Assembly: GCA_964444885.1 (NCBI GenBank)
Contig: CAYUIZ010000038.1
Location: 1 to 24,573 of the forward strand
Reading direction: 5' to 3'
Origin: CAYRGQ01 sp964444885
Lineage (GTDB): Bacteria > Bacteroidota > Bacteroidia > Sphingobacteriales > Sphingobacteriaceae
DNA length: 24,573 nt
This document shows, piece by piece, positions 7,636-15,738 of the stretch. The notes beneath the pieces are model-generated. The model was given only the letters and a program-made list of their open reading frames with translations. It was not told the DNA's origin and searched no databases. Made by a program: the position numbers and the translations under genes. Within the stretch, counting starts at the first letter, position 1. Every line of letters begins with the position of its first letter.

Positions 7636-9015
7636 CTACCCAAACACCGTCTGAAACACCTCCTCCACTTTAGCTACTGGGCGGATGACGATATTGTACG
7701 CCTTGGCGTTAAGGCCTTTTGTATTGTATTTGGAGATGAATATGGTCTCGAATCCTAATTTTTCGGCCTCAGCAATGCGTTGTTCAATACGATTAACGGC
7801 GCGGATCTCGCCAGACAATCCCACCTCTCCGGCGAAAGCAATGCCTGCGGAAACCGGCATATCCTGCTGCGACGATATAATCGCCACGAGCACCGCGAGG
7901 TCGATGCCTGGGTCTTCCACGCGCAGGCCGCCGGCAATATTGAGGAACACGTCTTGCGCGCTGAGCCTAAATCCAAAACGCTTTTCCAATACCGCAAGCA
8001 ACATGTTCATCCGACGCGTATCGAACCCCGTGGAGGAGCGCTGCGGCGTGCCGAAGGCGGCCGTACCTACCAACGCTTGCACCTCGATGAGCATCGGGCG
8101 CATACCTTCGAGCATGGCCGCGATGGCAATGCCGCTCATGGCGCCTTCGCGTTGCGAAAGCAATATTTCGGAAGGGTTTGATACCTGCCGCAAGCCGGCG
8201 CCCTGCATTTCGTAAATACCGATCTCGGATGACGAGCCGAAGCGGTTCTTCACCGCCCGCAGGATCCGGTATACGTGGTGACGGTCGCCCTCAAACTGCA
8301 ACACCGTGTCGACCATATGCTCCAGCACTTTGGGTCCCGCTATGGCGCCGTCTTTGGTGATGTGGCCGATGATAAATACAGGCGTACCGCTTTCCTTGGC
8401 AAACCGCAAAAGCTCCGCGGTGCATTCCCGTACTTGCGACACGCTACCCGGGGCAGATTCCACCTGAGCGGAATGCAGGGTCTGTATGGAATCGATAATA
8501 ACCAAATCCGGCTCAACCTCGCCCACCTGCTTGAAAATCTGCTGGGTTGAGGTTTCCGTCAGGATATAGCAGGCGGCACGCGACGATTGCACCAAGCGCT
8601 CGGCGCGCATCTTGATCTGCTGCTCGCTCTCCTCGCCGGACACATACAAAGTCTTCGTTTGCGGCAGTGTGAGTGCCAGTTGCAGTGCCAAGGTCGATTT
8701 GCCGATGCCGGGTTCGCCACCGATTAGGACGAGCGAGCCGCGCACGATTCCCCCACCTAGCACGCGGTTAAACTCTTTGTCGGGCGTCATAATCCGGTCC
8801 TCTTCGCGGTATACGATTTCATGGATGGCGGCTGCCTTATTGCCCGTACGTCCGGGCACCGGAGCCGTCTGCCAACTGGGCACGCGCGCGCTAGTCTTTT
8901 CCACGATCTCCTCCACGAGCGTGTTCCACTCGCGGCACGACGGGCACTGTCCCAACCATTTGGGCGATTCGTGTCCACAGTTTTGGCAAAAAAATGTTGT
9001 TTTTGTTTTAGCCAT
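7636..9015 (-). CDS. radA: DNA repair protein RadA
   Basis: RadA is a RecA-like ATPase that promotes branch migration during recombinational repair. The 459-residue protein starts MAKTKTTFF at 9015. Domains in order are a C4 zinc finger (CQNCG at 10-13 and CPSC at 24-27), the Walker A motif GGEPGIGKST (about 99-108), Walker B around LVIIDSIQ, the RadA-specific KNRFG motif at 256-260, and a C-terminal Lon-protease-like domain (GALVGTAAFGTP region onward). The open frame continues upstream to 9120, but that extension is only the translation of a heptamer tandem repeat and is not credible. Upstream on the same strand lies the S23-type gene, 129 bases away. No TAnnTTTG element is visible just before this start. 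Confidence 0.94.
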   Translation of the reverse strand: MAKTKTTFFCQNCGHESPKWLGQCPSCREWNTLVEEIVEKTSARVPSWQTAPVPGRTGNKAAAIHEIVYREEDRIMTPDKEFNRVLGGGIVRGSLVLIGGEPGIGKSTLALQLALTLPQTKTLYVSGEESEQQIKMRAERLVQSSRAACYILTETSTQQIFKQVGEVEPDLVIIDSIQTLHSAQVESAPGSVSQVRECTAELLRFAKESGTPVFIIGHITKDGAIAGPKVLEHMVDTVLQFEGDRHHVYRILRAVKNRFGSSSEIGIYEMQGAGLRQVSNPSEILLSQREGAMSGIAIAAMLEGMRPMLIEVQALVGTAAFGTPQRSSTGFDTRRMNMLLAVLEKRFGFRLSAQDVFLNIAGGLRVEDPGIDLAVLVAIISSQQDMPVSAGIAFAGEVGLSGEIRAVNRIEQRIAEAEKLGFETIFISKYNTKGLNAKAYNIVIRPVAKVEEVFQTVFG

Positions 9016-9029
9016 GATTGCTTGTATAT

Positions 9030-9071
9030 GACCGAAGACAGAAGACAGAAGACCGAAGACCGAAGACCGAA
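9030..9071. repeat. Heptamer tandem repeat, six copies
   Basis: Six head-to-tail 7-base units run GACCGAA, GACAGAA, GACAGAA, GACCGAA, GACCGAA, GACCGAA (plus-strand reading). Only the fourth base of the unit varies. The array sits 15 bases before the radA start, within what should be its leader. It lies on the downstream side of the S23-type gene, while a degenerate inverted copy lies on the other side of that gene. Confidence 0.9.
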
Positions 9072-9144
9072 GGTTGCCAAGCGCGTCATTATCATAGCGC
9101 CAATTTCGGTCAGGTGCCACCCAGCCTCGTCACTTGTCTCTTTC

Positions 9145-9504
9145 CTATCTAACGTTATTTCTAAATCCAATCAGCATATTCATCAAATGAAACGCTTCCA
9201 AATACTTTTCATTAAACACGCCATTGTCAATATAGCCCCTTCTTATCGCCTTGTGCAAACAGGTTACGACTTCCGCCAACGAGCGGATTGCGTAACTGAC
9301 GAAACGCTTCTGTTCAGCGATAGATTGCCCAATGCTCCCTTCCGCGATGTTGAGCGCCACCGAGTCCATGGCTCTACGCACCTGGGACGTGAGGTTGAAA
9401 ACTTCCTTTTCGGGGAAACGCCCACAGATCACATGAACATCTTCGCCTAAGTCCATAGCCCGTTGCCAAACGACTAATTTTTCAAATTTAAATTTCTCTT
9501 CCAT
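9145..9504 (-). CDS. Four-helix-bundle protein, S23 / 23S rRNA intervening-sequence family
   Basis: A 119-residue all-helical protein. Landmarks of the family are FEKLVVWQRAMDL near the N-terminus, FNLTSQVRRAMDSVALNIAEG in the middle and the SLAEV helix. Relatives were first seen in intervening sequences of 23S rRNA genes, and the diversity-generating-retroelement protein Avd shares the fold. Free-standing copies are common in Bacteroidota, and their function is not known. Here it sits between the dipeptidase gene (42 bases upstream) and radA (129 bases downstream), all on the minus strand, and is bracketed by inverted AGACCGAAGA-like motifs. No reverse transcriptase or rRNA gene is nearby, so neither the Avd role nor the rRNA context applies here. 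Confidence 0.85.
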   Translation of the reverse strand: MEEKFKFEKLVVWQRAMDLGEDVHVICGRFPEKEVFNLTSQVRRAMDSVALNIAEGSIGQSIAEQKRFVSYAIRSLAEVVTCLHKAIRRGYIDNGVFNEKYLEAFHLMNMLIGFRNNVR

Positions 9505-9523
9505 AGCTGATCACTAAGTCCCA

Positions 9524-9533
9524 TCTCCGGTCT
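9524..9533. repeat. Degenerate inverted partner of the heptamer motif
   Basis: TCTCCGGTCT on the plus strand is the reverse complement of AGACCGGAGA. It differs by one base from AGACCGAAGA, the junction sequence of the tandem heptamer on the other side of the S23-type gene. It lies just upstream of that gene's ATG (9504). The match is short, so chance is possible. Confidence 0.4.
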
Positions 9534-9546
9534 CCCTTCTTCGATC

Positions 9547-10710
9547 TCACTCCTCGTTCTCCCGCAATACCCGCAGCACGTTTTCGCCTAATATTTTCCG
9601 GATGGCTTCCTCCGAATAGCCGCGTTCCACCAGCGCTTCGGTCAGTTTGGGAAAGTCACTGCAATCGTCCAGCCCTTTCGGCGTGCTATCGATCCCGTCA
9701 AAGTCGCTGCCGATACCCACGTGGTCAATCCCGGCAATTTTCACCAGATAGTCAATATGGTCGATTACGACGGACAAAGGCGGCCTGACCGCTTCCTTCG
9801 CCTTGGCCGGCAGAAGCCTATACTTGGCGTCAGACGACCGATTTACCGTATCCTGAGCGGTCACGTAGCGCGTGTAAGCCTGATTGACGCGCGAATAAAA
9901 CATCGGATCTAAAAAAGCGGAATAAAAGTTCACGCAAATCACCCCGCCGTTGTCCCGTACTGCCCGGATTTGGTCGTCCTGCAGGTTTCGGTAGTGCGCG
10001 GCAAGTGCGTAAGCATTGCTGTGCGACACCAGTACGGGCCGGTCTGTCACCGCCAGCACATCAAAAAAAGCCTGCCTGCCGACGTGCGATAAATCGACGA
10101 CCATACCGAGCTCGTTCATCCGCCTGACGATCTGCCGGCCAAAGTCGCTCAGCCCTTTGTGCTTCAACCGCGAAGGAAAACGCACTTCATCACGAGCCGA
10201 CGAAATCCAGGGCAAGCTGTTATTCCAAGTAAGTGTCATGTATAGCGCGCCCCGCCGGTGCAGGCTATCGAGGTAATCGATCCTTCCTTCGATCAGGTGG
10301 CCGCCCTCAATACCGATCAGGGCGGCGATTTTACCTTGCCAAACGGCAGTTTTTATTTCGTCGACTGTCCGGGTCAGCGCAATCGCATCCGGATTGGCAG
10401 CAATGACACGCATGAGTCCGTCGATTTGCCGGTTAGCATAGTCAAAGCCCTTGCCCGGCCCCTGCCGCTCGTCGCCCCACACGGCAAATACCTGCACATT
10501 GACTTGACCCTCCTGCAACCGGGGGATATCGGTGTGTCCCGTTTCGATTCGCTTACCGATATCCTTTCCCTTGCTCACCGACGCATACAGCACGTCGTTG
10601 TGCGCGTCCAACACGATGGCATCTTGGTGGATGCACGTGGCATCCTGCGCAATAACGGGGAAATACACCCCCAGGAGCAGTCCGAAAAGGAAAAACAGTT
10701 TGCTATGCAT
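9547..10710 (-). CDS. Exported membrane dipeptidase, peptidase family M19
   Basis: A 387-residue zinc dipeptidase of the renal-dipeptidase fold, able in related enzymes to cleave dipeptides including those with D-amino acids. Residues 1-21 are a signal peptide (LFFLFGLLLGVYFPVIA). The metal ligands and conserved blocks follow in family order: LDAHNDV (His37, Asp39), IGIEGGH, MVVDLSHVG, VLVSHSNAYAL and IGSDFDG. Length and motif set are complete, so it should be active. It is the second gene of a minus-strand pair: the beta-lactamase-like gene ends 17 bases upstream of its start. Export plus this partner suggests turnover of cell-wall or environmental peptides in the periplasm. The start at 10710 gives a clean signal peptide. 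Confidence 0.92.
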   Translation of the reverse strand: MHSKLFFLFGLLLGVYFPVIAQDATCIHQDAIVLDAHNDVLYASVSKGKDIGKRIETGHTDIPRLQEGQVNVQVFAVWGDERQGPGKGFDYANRQIDGLMRVIAANPDAIALTRTVDEIKTAVWQGKIAALIGIEGGHLIEGRIDYLDSLHRRGALYMTLTWNNSLPWISSARDEVRFPSRLKHKGLSDFGRQIVRRMNELGMVVDLSHVGRQAFFDVLAVTDRPVLVSHSNAYALAAHYRNLQDDQIRAVRDNGGVICVNFYSAFLDPMFYSRVNQAYTRYVTAQDTVNRSSDAKYRLLPAKAKEAVRPPLSVVIDHIDYLVKIAGIDHVGIGSDFDGIDSTPKGLDDCSDFPKLTEALVERGYSEEAIRKILGENVLRVLRENEE

Positions 10711-10727
10711 AACGATTTAACCGAAGA

Positions 10728-12518
10728 TTACGGAGCCTGTTGACCGCGGCTGGCCGAAATAGCCTCGTACACGGCGTCTTGTATACGACCCCGGATACGG
10801 AGCTCCCCCAGTTTCGGGCTCACCTCCGGATGCACCCGGTTAGACAAGAAAATATAGACCAGCTGCTCTTCGGGATCGATCCAGATACAAGTGCCCGTAT
10901 AGCCGGTGTGCCCGTACGTCGCTTCGGAGGCGAGCAGGGACGGATACTGGCTTTCCGGCCCCGGTTCCTTACGGTCGAAGCCGAGCCCTCGCCTGCTGGT
11001 GGCCGACTGTTTGGACGTAAACAAATCGACGGTCTCCGGCTTGAAGTATTGTTGCCCACCATAGTGCCCGCGATTCAGCATCAGCTGGGCGTATATCGCC
11101 AAATCATTGGCGGAAGCAAACAGTCCAGCATGCCCGGCGATACCGCCGGCCATCGCCGCCCCCTGGTCGTGCACGTATCCCTGTAGCAGCACGCCGCGAA
11201 ACGCCTTATCGTACTCGGTAGGTACGATTCGGTCGCGTTCGAAACGCTCGCGCGGGTTGTATCCGGCGGTTTTCATCCCCAATGGCCGATAAAACTCATC
11301 CTGCACGTAGTCTTGCATGGGGATACCCGTTTGATGCTCAGCCACCTCCTTGATCACATACATGCTGATATCGCTGTACACGTATTTGCCACCCGGATTG
11401 CGCTTTGACTGCAGCATCACCGGCCACATCACATTCTCATAATAGTTGGTCTTGATGTAGGCGTTGTCCGCCACCTTGACCGAATGGGTCGCTGACGAAT
11501 CAGTTTGCAAATCACCCTCTTCCAGATCACGGTAGAAGGGAATATACGGAATGAATCCGGCCTCATGAAGCATCACTTCGCGCAGGGTAACATCCGCTTT
11601 GTTGGTACCCTGTGCTTGCAACAGGTAGTGGCCCATCGTGCTATCCAAGTTAATCACGCGCTGTTCCGCGAGCCGCATGGCTACGGGCGTGGTCGCCGCG
11701 ATTTTGGTAATGGAGGCCATGTCAAAAATATCATTTACCTGTGTAGGTTGGGCCTTATCATACGTGTGGTGCCCATACGCTTTTTGAAAAATAACATCCC
11801 CATTTTTGGCGACCATCACCACCGCTCCGGGGGCAGCGCGCTCGCGGATAGCCTCCGCAGCAATACCGTCGATAGCGGCTTCCAAGGCTTGCTGATCGAG
11901 CCCCGCCGCTGCGGGGTCCGCATAGGCCAGGCGAATACGCTCCGTAGCGAAGCCCAAACCTTGGGTGTAGCGCACCGCGTAGGTACGGTCGAGACGGTTA
12001 GTACAGGCCAAGCCCCCGAATACGGACATCGCTGCGTTTTTCAAGGTTGTTGCGTCGCTATCCGAGACCCACAAAATAGGCACATGAACATGGTTAAAGC
12101 GCGAGAGCAGGCGACCGTCGCCGATGAGCACCACGATTACCTGTTTGCCTACTGCCTGGCTGTTGATAAAATGGAGCAAGAAATCGTCTCCCATGTCTCG
12201 CTCCGTCACGGCAAATATCAAGGTATTAAAGAATTTAAGCCCTTCGTCGAGGGCAAAAAACCCTTCATTAGCCTCGGGAAGCACATGGTGCTTGACGAGC
12301 GCATAATTATCCAGCATATCCCGCATCACCTGCAGCTCAACCCCGCTCCGGCTAACCGTCGCGATATTGCGCTTATCGAGTGCTGTAAGGGGAACCCAGC
12401 CACGCTGGTTGTTCAGCAAAACAGTTTCATTGGTCGCGGTCGGATGTTGCTGGGCATACCCCACAACCGTCCAAAAAAGCATGGACAACGCAAAACAGCA
12501 CAATATATAGGGTCTCAT
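10728..12518 (-). CDS. Serine beta-lactamase-like hydrolase with orphan GH3 C-terminal-like domain
   Basis: A 596-residue exported protein, taking the ATG at 12518 that places the signal peptide (MRPYILCCFALSMLFWTVVG) at the N-terminus. An in-frame ATG at 12554 is also possible. Residues about 28-195 resemble the C-terminal domain of glycoside hydrolase family 3 (NETVLLNNQRGWVPL, then an alpha/beta segment with QVIVVLIGDG and FGGLAC). Residues about 205-590 are a class C beta-lactamase/DD-peptidase-like domain with the SxxK motif SITK (269-272), YSD (381-383) and a GHTGYTG stretch in the place of KTG. Bacteroidota encode longer proteins of about 1000 residues with a GH3 catalytic domain in front of exactly this pair. 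Here the catalytic half is missing but the export signal is intact. The dipeptidase gene follows 17 bases later, probably in one operon. Confidence 0.82.
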   Translation of the reverse strand: MRPYILCCFALSMLFWTVVGYAQQHPTATNETVLLNNQRGWVPLTALDKRNIATVSRSGVELQVMRDMLDNYALVKHHVLPEANEGFFALDEGLKFFNTLIFAVTERDMGDDFLLHFINSQAVGKQVIVVLIGDGRLLSRFNHVHVPILWVSDSDATTLKNAAMSVFGGLACTNRLDRTYAVRYTQGLGFATERIRLAYADPAAAGLDQQALEAAIDGIAAEAIRERAAPGAVVMVAKNGDVIFQKAYGHHTYDKAQPTQVNDIFDMASITKIAATTPVAMRLAEQRVINLDSTMGHYLLQAQGTNKADVTLREVMLHEAGFIPYIPFYRDLEEGDLQTDSSATHSVKVADNAYIKTNYYENVMWPVMLQSKRNPGGKYVYSDISMYVIKEVAEHQTGIPMQDYVQDEFYRPLGMKTAGYNPRERFERDRIVPTEYDKAFRGVLLQGYVHDQGAAMAGGIAGHAGLFASANDLAIYAQLMLNRGHYGGQQYFKPETVDLFTSKQSATSRRGLGFDRKEPGPESQYPSLLASEATYGHTGYTGTCIWIDPEEQLVYIFLSNRVHPEVSPKLGELRIRGRIQDAVYEAISASRGQQAP

Positions 12519-12605
12519 ACGGCTAATATCGATATTATTTGCGCAAACCCTCATTTCGTAAGGGAATTTTTGTAATATTTGCTACGCCCGTTATGACAGA
12601 AAAAT

Positions 12606-13409
12606 ATGTTTAACGTCAACAGCCGTTTTTTTCGTTTTTTCTCGCTTCTGCAGGGAGCGCTGGAAATGGAGTTAGACCTCAGGGCACTTTCGCCTGACGC
12701 ATGTTTGGTCTATGGCCCCCAACTGGAAATCAACCTGATATATTACCGGTTGGAGGCGCACGGCCGCACGACAGCCGGCGAAGCTGAAAAACGGGAAATA
12801 CATATTGACGAGGATCTTTGGATGAGCCAGCCTGACTTGTTGCTGCAGCGTATTGTCGCGCTGGCCGGGCAGGCTACGCGAGTACACGCGCGGGATACCG
12901 TCGTTACGCGCATCGACAAGCAAGTAGCCATGGCCTTCCAGGCCGAACACCATCTCAACGTAGCCTTGCCCGGCAAGTACCGCTACGGATTATTCCTGGA
13001 TGGCGAACTGGCGGCCATCGCCGTGTATAGCGGGGGCCGGCGGATGCAGAACCAAGCCGAGGAATACCGCTCTTTCGAACTGTTGCGTTTCTGCCACAAG
13101 CAGGGCCTTCATGTCGTGGGCGGACTCTCCAAGCTGATCGAGGGATTCCGGAAGGATTTCGAACCCGGAGACATCATGACCTATGCCGATAAAGACTGGA
13201 CCGATGGCCAGCGCTATGAAAAGACAGGATTCGAGATCGTTGGGGAAATCGAGCCCCGGGTGTTTTGGGTGGATCCACGCACCTGGACGCGCTATGCCGC
13301 AGACAGCCTGCCTGAATCCTTGGCAAACAAAACCGAAGAAGCGCTGCGTCACGACGGCTACATGCCGGTCACCAACAGCGGCAGCCTAAAATTGGTGAAA
13401 CGTTTTTGA
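12606..13409 (+). CDS. Unknown protein with GNAT-like domain of phage homing-endonuclease-associated type
   Basis: A 267-residue soluble protein, not assignable to a named family by eye. Residues 1-100 have no recognisable motif. Residues about 108-225 run AEHHLNVALPGKYRYGLFLDGELAAIAVYSGGRR, then SFELLRFCHKQGLHVVGGLSKLIEGF, then IMTYADKDWTDGQRYEKTGFE. This order (chaperone-like hydrophobic strand, ELxRFC, VGGxSKL, YAD.xW..GxxYxxxGF) is the one I know from phage proteins that accompany homing endonucleases, a GNAT-like fold. No endonuclease motif (GIY-YIG, HNH) is present. It is divergent from the beta-lactamase-like gene, with 87 bases between the starts (12518 and 12606). An alternative start is the Met at residue 21. 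No ligand or substrate can be proposed. Confidence 0.7.
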   Translation: MFNVNSRFFRFFSLLQGALEMELDLRALSPDACLVYGPQLEINLIYYRLEAHGRTTAGEAEKREIHIDEDLWMSQPDLLLQRIVALAGQATRVHARDTVVTRIDKQVAMAFQAEHHLNVALPGKYRYGLFLDGELAAIAVYSGGRRMQNQAEEYRSFELLRFCHKQGLHVVGGLSKLIEGFRKDFEPGDIMTYADKDWTDGQRYEKTGFEIVGEIEPRVFWVDPRTWTRYAADSLPESLANKTEEALRHDGYMPVTNSGSLKLVKRF

Positions 13410-13580
13410 CGCCTGGCAACCGCATCAGCACAAAAGTCGGAACCGTTTTGAGTGTGGAAGGGAACGACAAGCCTGATCGGTTTGAAAATTTTTAGTAATT
13501 TCGACGGTAAGCTGTGGGCAGTACGTCTTCTGCCACACCTTACACCTTAATACACGGACTATTAACACGTAAAACAAAAC

Positions 13581-14753
13581 ATGAAACGAAAACTCAGAAT
13601 GGGAATGGTCGGCGGCGGAAAAGACGCCTTTATCGGCGCAGTACACCGCATCGCTGCCAATATGGATGGCTTAGTCGAACTGGTTTGCGGCGTATTCAGC
13701 AGCAACGCTACCGTATCCCAGGAAACGGCCGTAGATCTGTTCATCCCCGCAAACCGCGTGTACGCTAGCTACCAGGAGATGATCGAAAAGGAGAGCCAAT
13801 TGCCCGAAGGGGAGCGCATGGATTTCGTGACCATCGTCACCCCAAACTTTATCCATTTTGACCCAGCCAAACTAGCCTTGGAAAACGGATTCCACGTGGT
13901 GGTGGAAAAGCCGATGACCTTCAGCTTAGACGAGGCCAAGGAATTGGAAGCTATTGTAGCGCGTACGGGCAACCTCCTGTGTCTGACGCACACCTATAGC
14001 GGATACCCGATGGTGAAGCAAGCGAAGGCGATGGTCAGCGAAGGCGCCATCGGCAAGGTCCGCAAAATCGTGGTGGAATACCCACAAGGCTGGCTCAGCC
14101 GGTTATCAGAACGAGAAGGCAACGTACAAGCTGCCTGGCGCACCGACCCTAAGCGGTCTGGAAAAAGCGGTGCGATGGGCGATATCGGCACGCATGCCGC
14201 TCACCTCGCCGAGTACGTGACCGGCTTGAAAATATCCGAATTGTGCGCTGACCTCTCTACGATGGTAGAAGGCCGCCTACTAGACGATGATGGAAGCGTG
14301 CTTCTCCGTTTTGACAATGGAGCGCGCGGCGTGCTGATGGCATCGCAGATATCGGCGGGTGAAGAAAACGCGTTGCGAATCCGGATTTATGGCGAGGAAG
14401 GTGGATTGGAGTGGGCACAGGAAGAACCGAACACACTGATCCTAAAACCGTTGGACAAACCGCGGCAGCACTACCGCACATCCTACGGCTATGCGGCCCC
14501 CTATACGCTCAGCTCCTTTGCCACCCACAATTCGCGTATCCCTTCTGGGCATCCGGAAGGGTTGCTGGAAGCATTTGCGAACATTTACCGCAATTTCACA
14601 CTGACCGTATCGGCCAAAATGGAAGGTCGGGAGCCCACGCCCGAAATGCTGGATTTTCCACAAGTACACGAGGGCGTTCGCGGTATGGCCTTTATCGACA
14701 AAGTGGTCGAAAGTACCAACAGCACGCAGAAGTGGATAAAATTTGACGTGTAA
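13581..14753 (+). CDS. Gfo/Idh/MocA-family NAD(P)-dependent oxidoreductase
   Basis: A 390-residue cytoplasmic dehydrogenase, probably acting on a sugar or cyclitol. The N-terminal Rossmann fold has GMVGGGKDAFIGAVHR (Gly11-13), and the family motif EKP lies at 109-111 (VVVEKPM). The C-terminal domain holds AMGDIGTHAAHLAEY, which contains the likely catalytic histidine pair. No signal peptide or Tat motif is seen, unlike many secreted relatives in Bacteroidota, so it acts in the cytoplasm. The gene stands alone: 171 bases lie upstream and a strong terminator begins 24 bases after the stop. The preferred start is supported by an A-rich stretch, GTAAAACAAAAC, directly before ATG. The substrate cannot be inferred from the flanking genes. 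Confidence 0.88.
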   Translation: MKRKLRMGMVGGGKDAFIGAVHRIAANMDGLVELVCGVFSSNATVSQETAVDLFIPANRVYASYQEMIEKESQLPEGERMDFVTIVTPNFIHFDPAKLALENGFHVVVEKPMTFSLDEAKELEAIVARTGNLLCLTHTYSGYPMVKQAKAMVSEGAIGKVRKIVVEYPQGWLSRLSEREGNVQAAWRTDPKRSGKSGAMGDIGTHAAHLAEYVTGLKISELCADLSTMVEGRLLDDDGSVLLRFDNGARGVLMASQISAGEENALRIRIYGEEGGLEWAQEEPNTLILKPLDKPRQHYRTSYGYAAPYTLSSFATHNSRIPSGHPEGLLEAFANIYRNFTLTVSAKMEGREPTPEMLDFPQVHEGVRGMAFIDKVVESTNSTQKWIKFDV

Positions 14754-14777
14754 CCCTCACTTGCACTGAACCCTTTA

Positions 14778-14818
14778 ACCGAGCGCCCCGAATCCATAAA
14801 GGGGCGTTCGGTCGTTTT
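14778..14818 (+). terminator. Intrinsic terminator after the oxidoreductase gene
   Basis: ACCGAGCGCCCC pairs with GGGGCGTTCGGT with one G-T wobble, across an 11-base loop, followed by CGTTTT. The stem is strong and the T-run short. It ends the oxidoreductase transcript 12 bases before the MiaA-family start. Confidence 0.8.
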
Positions 14819-14829
14819 ACGCATCCCCA

Positions 14830-15738
14830 ATGAGTCAACATCGGCAACCGCTTATCGTCATCCTGGGTCCGACTGCATCGGGCAAGACGCGCCTGGCCGT
14901 CGAGCTCGCCCAACGGCTGGACGGAGCGATCATCAGCGCCGATTCCCGTCAGCTCTTTAGGGGCATGGACATCGGTACGGGCAAAGACCTCGCCGAATAC
15001 GGTGCCATTCCGTATTACCTGATCGACACGCTCGATCCCGGTACGCCCTACAACGTGTCGCAATACCGGCAAGACGCGCTTGCTGCACTCCACGAAGTCC
15101 GCCAGTCGGGCAAATGGCCCATCCTGTGCGGCGGCACGGGCATGTATATTCAAACGCTGTTGCAAGGCATGCCTTACAGTGATGTCCCCGTCGATGAGGA
15201 TTTGCGCGGCTCCCTCGAACAATTGCCAACGGAAATGCTGACCCAACAGCTTTCGCAACTCGCCCTGCCAGAAAATTTCACGCCGGACACGAGTACCCGG
15301 AAACGGATTATTCGCGCGCTGGAAATCGCCACGTGGTACCGGGAAAACCCTCAGGGTATTCCATCCGCCCAACCCGTAGACGCGCTGGTTTTTGGCCTGA
15401 AGCTGCCGCTCGAAGAACGCCGCCAGCGAATCACCACACGGCTAGAACACCGCCTGCAGCACGGCTTGGTCGCGGAAGTCCAACGGTTGCTAGACCAAAG
15501 CCTCTCACCCGCGCAACTGATTCGCTACGGACTCGAATACAAATACGTGACCGAGTACCTCCTCGGCCAACTGGATTGCCCCACCCTGTTTGCACGGCTC
15601 AATACCGAAATACACCGTTTCGCCAAACGCCAAATGACCTACTTCCGGAAAATGGAAAAGGATGGCATTGCCATCCAATGGCTGGAAGCAAATAGCGCAC
15701 GGGAAGTCATTCATCGGCGGGTGGAGGAGTACTTTTAG
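14830..15738 (+). CDS. miaA: MiaA-family tRNA dimethylallyltransferase (GTGK variant)
   Basis: This enzyme transfers a dimethylallyl group to N6 of A37 in tRNAs that read UNN codons. The 302-residue protein has the P-loop GPTASGKT (13-20), the DSRQLFRGMDIGTGK substrate block (38-52), CGGTGMYIQ, and RKRIIRALEI in the C-terminal part, all family landmarks. The usual GTAKP after DIG is GTGKDLAEYG here. Bacteroidota often carry two miaA paralogues, and this is the form I associate with the second one, so it may not be the only MiaA of the organism. It begins 12 bases after the preceding terminator, so its promoter must overlap the terminator region or lie within it. A hairpin pair follows the stop. 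Confidence 0.88.
   Translation: MSQHRQPLIVILGPTASGKTRLAVELAQRLDGAIISADSRQLFRGMDIGTGKDLAEYGAIPYYLIDTLDPGTPYNVSQYRQDALAALHEVRQSGKWPILCGGTGMYIQTLLQGMPYSDVPVDEDLRGSLEQLPTEMLTQQLSQLALPENFTPDTSTRKRIIRALEIATWYRENPQGIPSAQPVDALVFGLKLPLEERRQRITTRLEHRLQHGLVAEVQRLLDQSLSPAQLIRYGLEYKYVTEYLLGQLDCPTLFARLNTEIHRFAKRQMTYFRKMEKDGIAIQWLEANSAREVIHRRVEEYF

Noticed and set aside
9030..9071. Heptamer array as a CRISPR array
   Set aside because: Units are 7 bases, contiguous, and have no spacers.
9016..9120. N-terminal extension of radA from ATG 9120
   Set aside because: It is the translation of a heptamer tandem repeat; RadA starts with MAKxKxxFxC, met at 9015.
9145..9504. Avd / diversity-generating retroelement
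   Set aside because: The protein has the fold, but no reverse transcriptase, template repeat or variable gene lies in the window.
11505..12575. 356-residue plus-strand frame opposite the beta-lactamase-like gene
   Set aside because: Antisense shadow; the minus-strand gene carries SITK, YSD and a signal peptide.
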